NCBI GenBank assembly: GCA_007571105.1
Contig: RKRZ01000064.1
Location: forward strand, 1 to 6,608
Source of the DNA: Gammaproteobacteria bacterium
GTDB lineage: Bacteria; Pseudomonadota; Gammaproteobacteria; Poriferisulfidales; Poriferisulfidaceae
Direction of reading: 5' to 3'
DNA: 6,608 bases
Below are positions 6,151 through 6,608 of the stretch, piece by piece. Within the stretch, counting starts at the first letter, position 1. Each line of letters starts with the position of its first letter. The notes below the pieces were generated by a model, which did not search any database, was not told where the DNA came from, and worked only from the letters and a program-made list of their open reading frames with translations. Made by a program: the position numbers and the translations under genes.

Positions 6151-6501
6151 ATGACTGTGCCGGTGTCATCTGTCGTGTCAGAGACCATTTGTGCTCAAGT
6201 AATAAGTGGATATGGGCGAGCCTCCAAAGACAAACTGAGCAGTGAGCATGCCAGACTCTTTGCAAAATTTTTGGAAGGTGACAATGTGCCAGGAACTTTA
6301 AATGTAGTCTTTGACAGGCCGGTTCGCTTCTCGCCAGAGCATGTGGCATTTTCGGCCTCTGGGGAAGGCAATTTCTGGATGGCGGAAATCAATGAGCTGC
6401 CTTGTATTGTCAATCGTGAAAATCGGCGCCCTCTACATCATGCGGAATTAATCAGTACGGTTAAACTTCGTGACAAACTCCGGTTGAGCGATGGCGATTA
6501 A
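6151..6501 (+). CDS. small protein resembling CTP-dependent riboflavin kinase (DUF120), apparently cut short by a stop codon
   Basis: 116 residues, ending at TAA 6499-6501. The order of motifs follows the archaeal-type riboflavin kinase fold: an opening strand CAQVISGYG (14-22) like the family's G-x-V-x-SGLG, then PGTLNVVFDRPV (47-58) matching the PGTLN nucleotide/Mg segment, a strand with FWMAEINELPCIVNR (75-89), and the C-terminal ELISTVKLRDKLRLSDGD (99-116). Family members usually continue DGD-x-V-x-V; here that continuation (GTC ACG GTA ACA GTT) lies immediately after the stop. The glycine loop GYGRAS lacks the usual G-x-G-E-G spacing. Archaeal RibK phosphorylates riboflavin with CTP; related bacterial domains are poorly characterised, so activity is not claimed. 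It lies beyond the operon terminator and the ATG lacks a clear Shine-Dalgarno; GTG at 6175 is another possible start. Fold assignment is by recall. Confidence 0.5.
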   Translation: MTVPVSSVVSETICAQVISGYGRASKDKLSSEHARLFAKFLEGDNVPGTLNVVFDRPVRFSPEHVAFSASGEGNFWMAEINELPCIVNRENRRPLHHAELISTVKLRDKLRLSDGD

Positions 6502-6608
6502 GTCACGGTAACAGTTTCTTCGGAAATTATTGAGCCACTCCCGTTAAATCATCGCATTTGCTGGAGTCTCTTTTGGGGAGGCGGAAAGAGTACTTGGTGG
6601 TAATATGG
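6502..6608 (+). other. tail region with possible remnant of the preceding ORF and possible start of a further gene
   Basis: After the TAA at 6499-6501 the same frame stays open for 33 codons to a TAA at 6601-6603, beginning VTVTVSSEIIEPL, which suits the expected final strand of the preceding protein; later residues are tryptophan-rich and look non-coding. A second frame opens after a TAA at 6545-6547 and reads IIAFAGVSFGEAERVLGGNM to the window end, with an ATG at 6605, which could be the start of another gene or the edge of a frameshifted one. Neither can be confirmed here. No terminator is visible. Confidence 0.3.

Noticed and set aside
1..6608. CRISPR arrays, tRNA/rRNA genes, insertion sequences, attachment sites
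   Set aside because: No spaced repeats, cloverleaf-like segments, transposase motifs or terminal inverted repeats with target duplications were seen.

Overview
The window carries part of a bacterial tetrahydromethanopterin (H4MPT)-linked C1 oxidation island. This pathway lets methylotrophs and methanotrophs oxidise formaldehyde to formate. The genes have close functional counterparts in methanogenic archaea, but close spacing, overlapping starts, Shine-Dalgarno sites and best-remembered protein likenesses (Methylobacterium MtdB and Fae) indicate a bacterium. The moderate base composition and gene order would suit a beta- or gammaproteobacterial methylotroph or methanotroph. I cannot fix the genus from sequence alone.

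Layout, all on the + strand. (1) 1-611: C-terminal part of beta-RFAP synthase, the committed enzyme of methanopterin synthesis. (2) 641-1540: mtdB, methylene-H4MPT dehydrogenase. (3) 1525-2670: orfY, an ATP-grasp protein of unknown substrate. (4) 2686-3654: mch, methenyl-H4MPT cyclohydrolase. (5) 3651-4559: orf17, a RimK-like ATP-grasp ligase. (6) 4559-5497: orf5, a CitG-like (triphosphoribosyl-dephospho-CoA synthase family) protein. (7) 5538-6062: fae, formaldehyde-activating enzyme. A strong rho-independent terminator at 6082-6111 closes the block. Gaps inside it are 40 nt or less and three junctions overlap, so it reads as one operon, possibly with extra control of fae through a perfect 14-bp palindrome in the orf5-fae gap.

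How the genes fit together: Fae condenses formaldehyde with H4MPT, MtdB oxidises methylene-H4MPT to methenyl-H4MPT, and Mch hydrolyses that to formyl-H4MPT. The formyltransferase/hydrolase complex that would finish the pathway is not in the window. Beta-RFAP synthase, Orf17, OrfY and Orf5 are known or probable cofactor-building functions, so enzymes and cofactor assembly are encoded together.

Beyond the terminator, 6151-6501 encodes a small protein resembling the archaeal-type CTP-dependent riboflavin kinase (DUF120) fold. Its frame appears to be cut by a TAA exactly inside the conserved C-terminal DGD-x-V-x-V segment, with the expected strand residues encoded just after the stop. The last 100 bases hold no gene I can firmly support. 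The least understood parts are orfY, orf5, the six-residue insertion in Fae near its catalytic histidine, the two palindromes and the riboflavin-kinase-like ORF.
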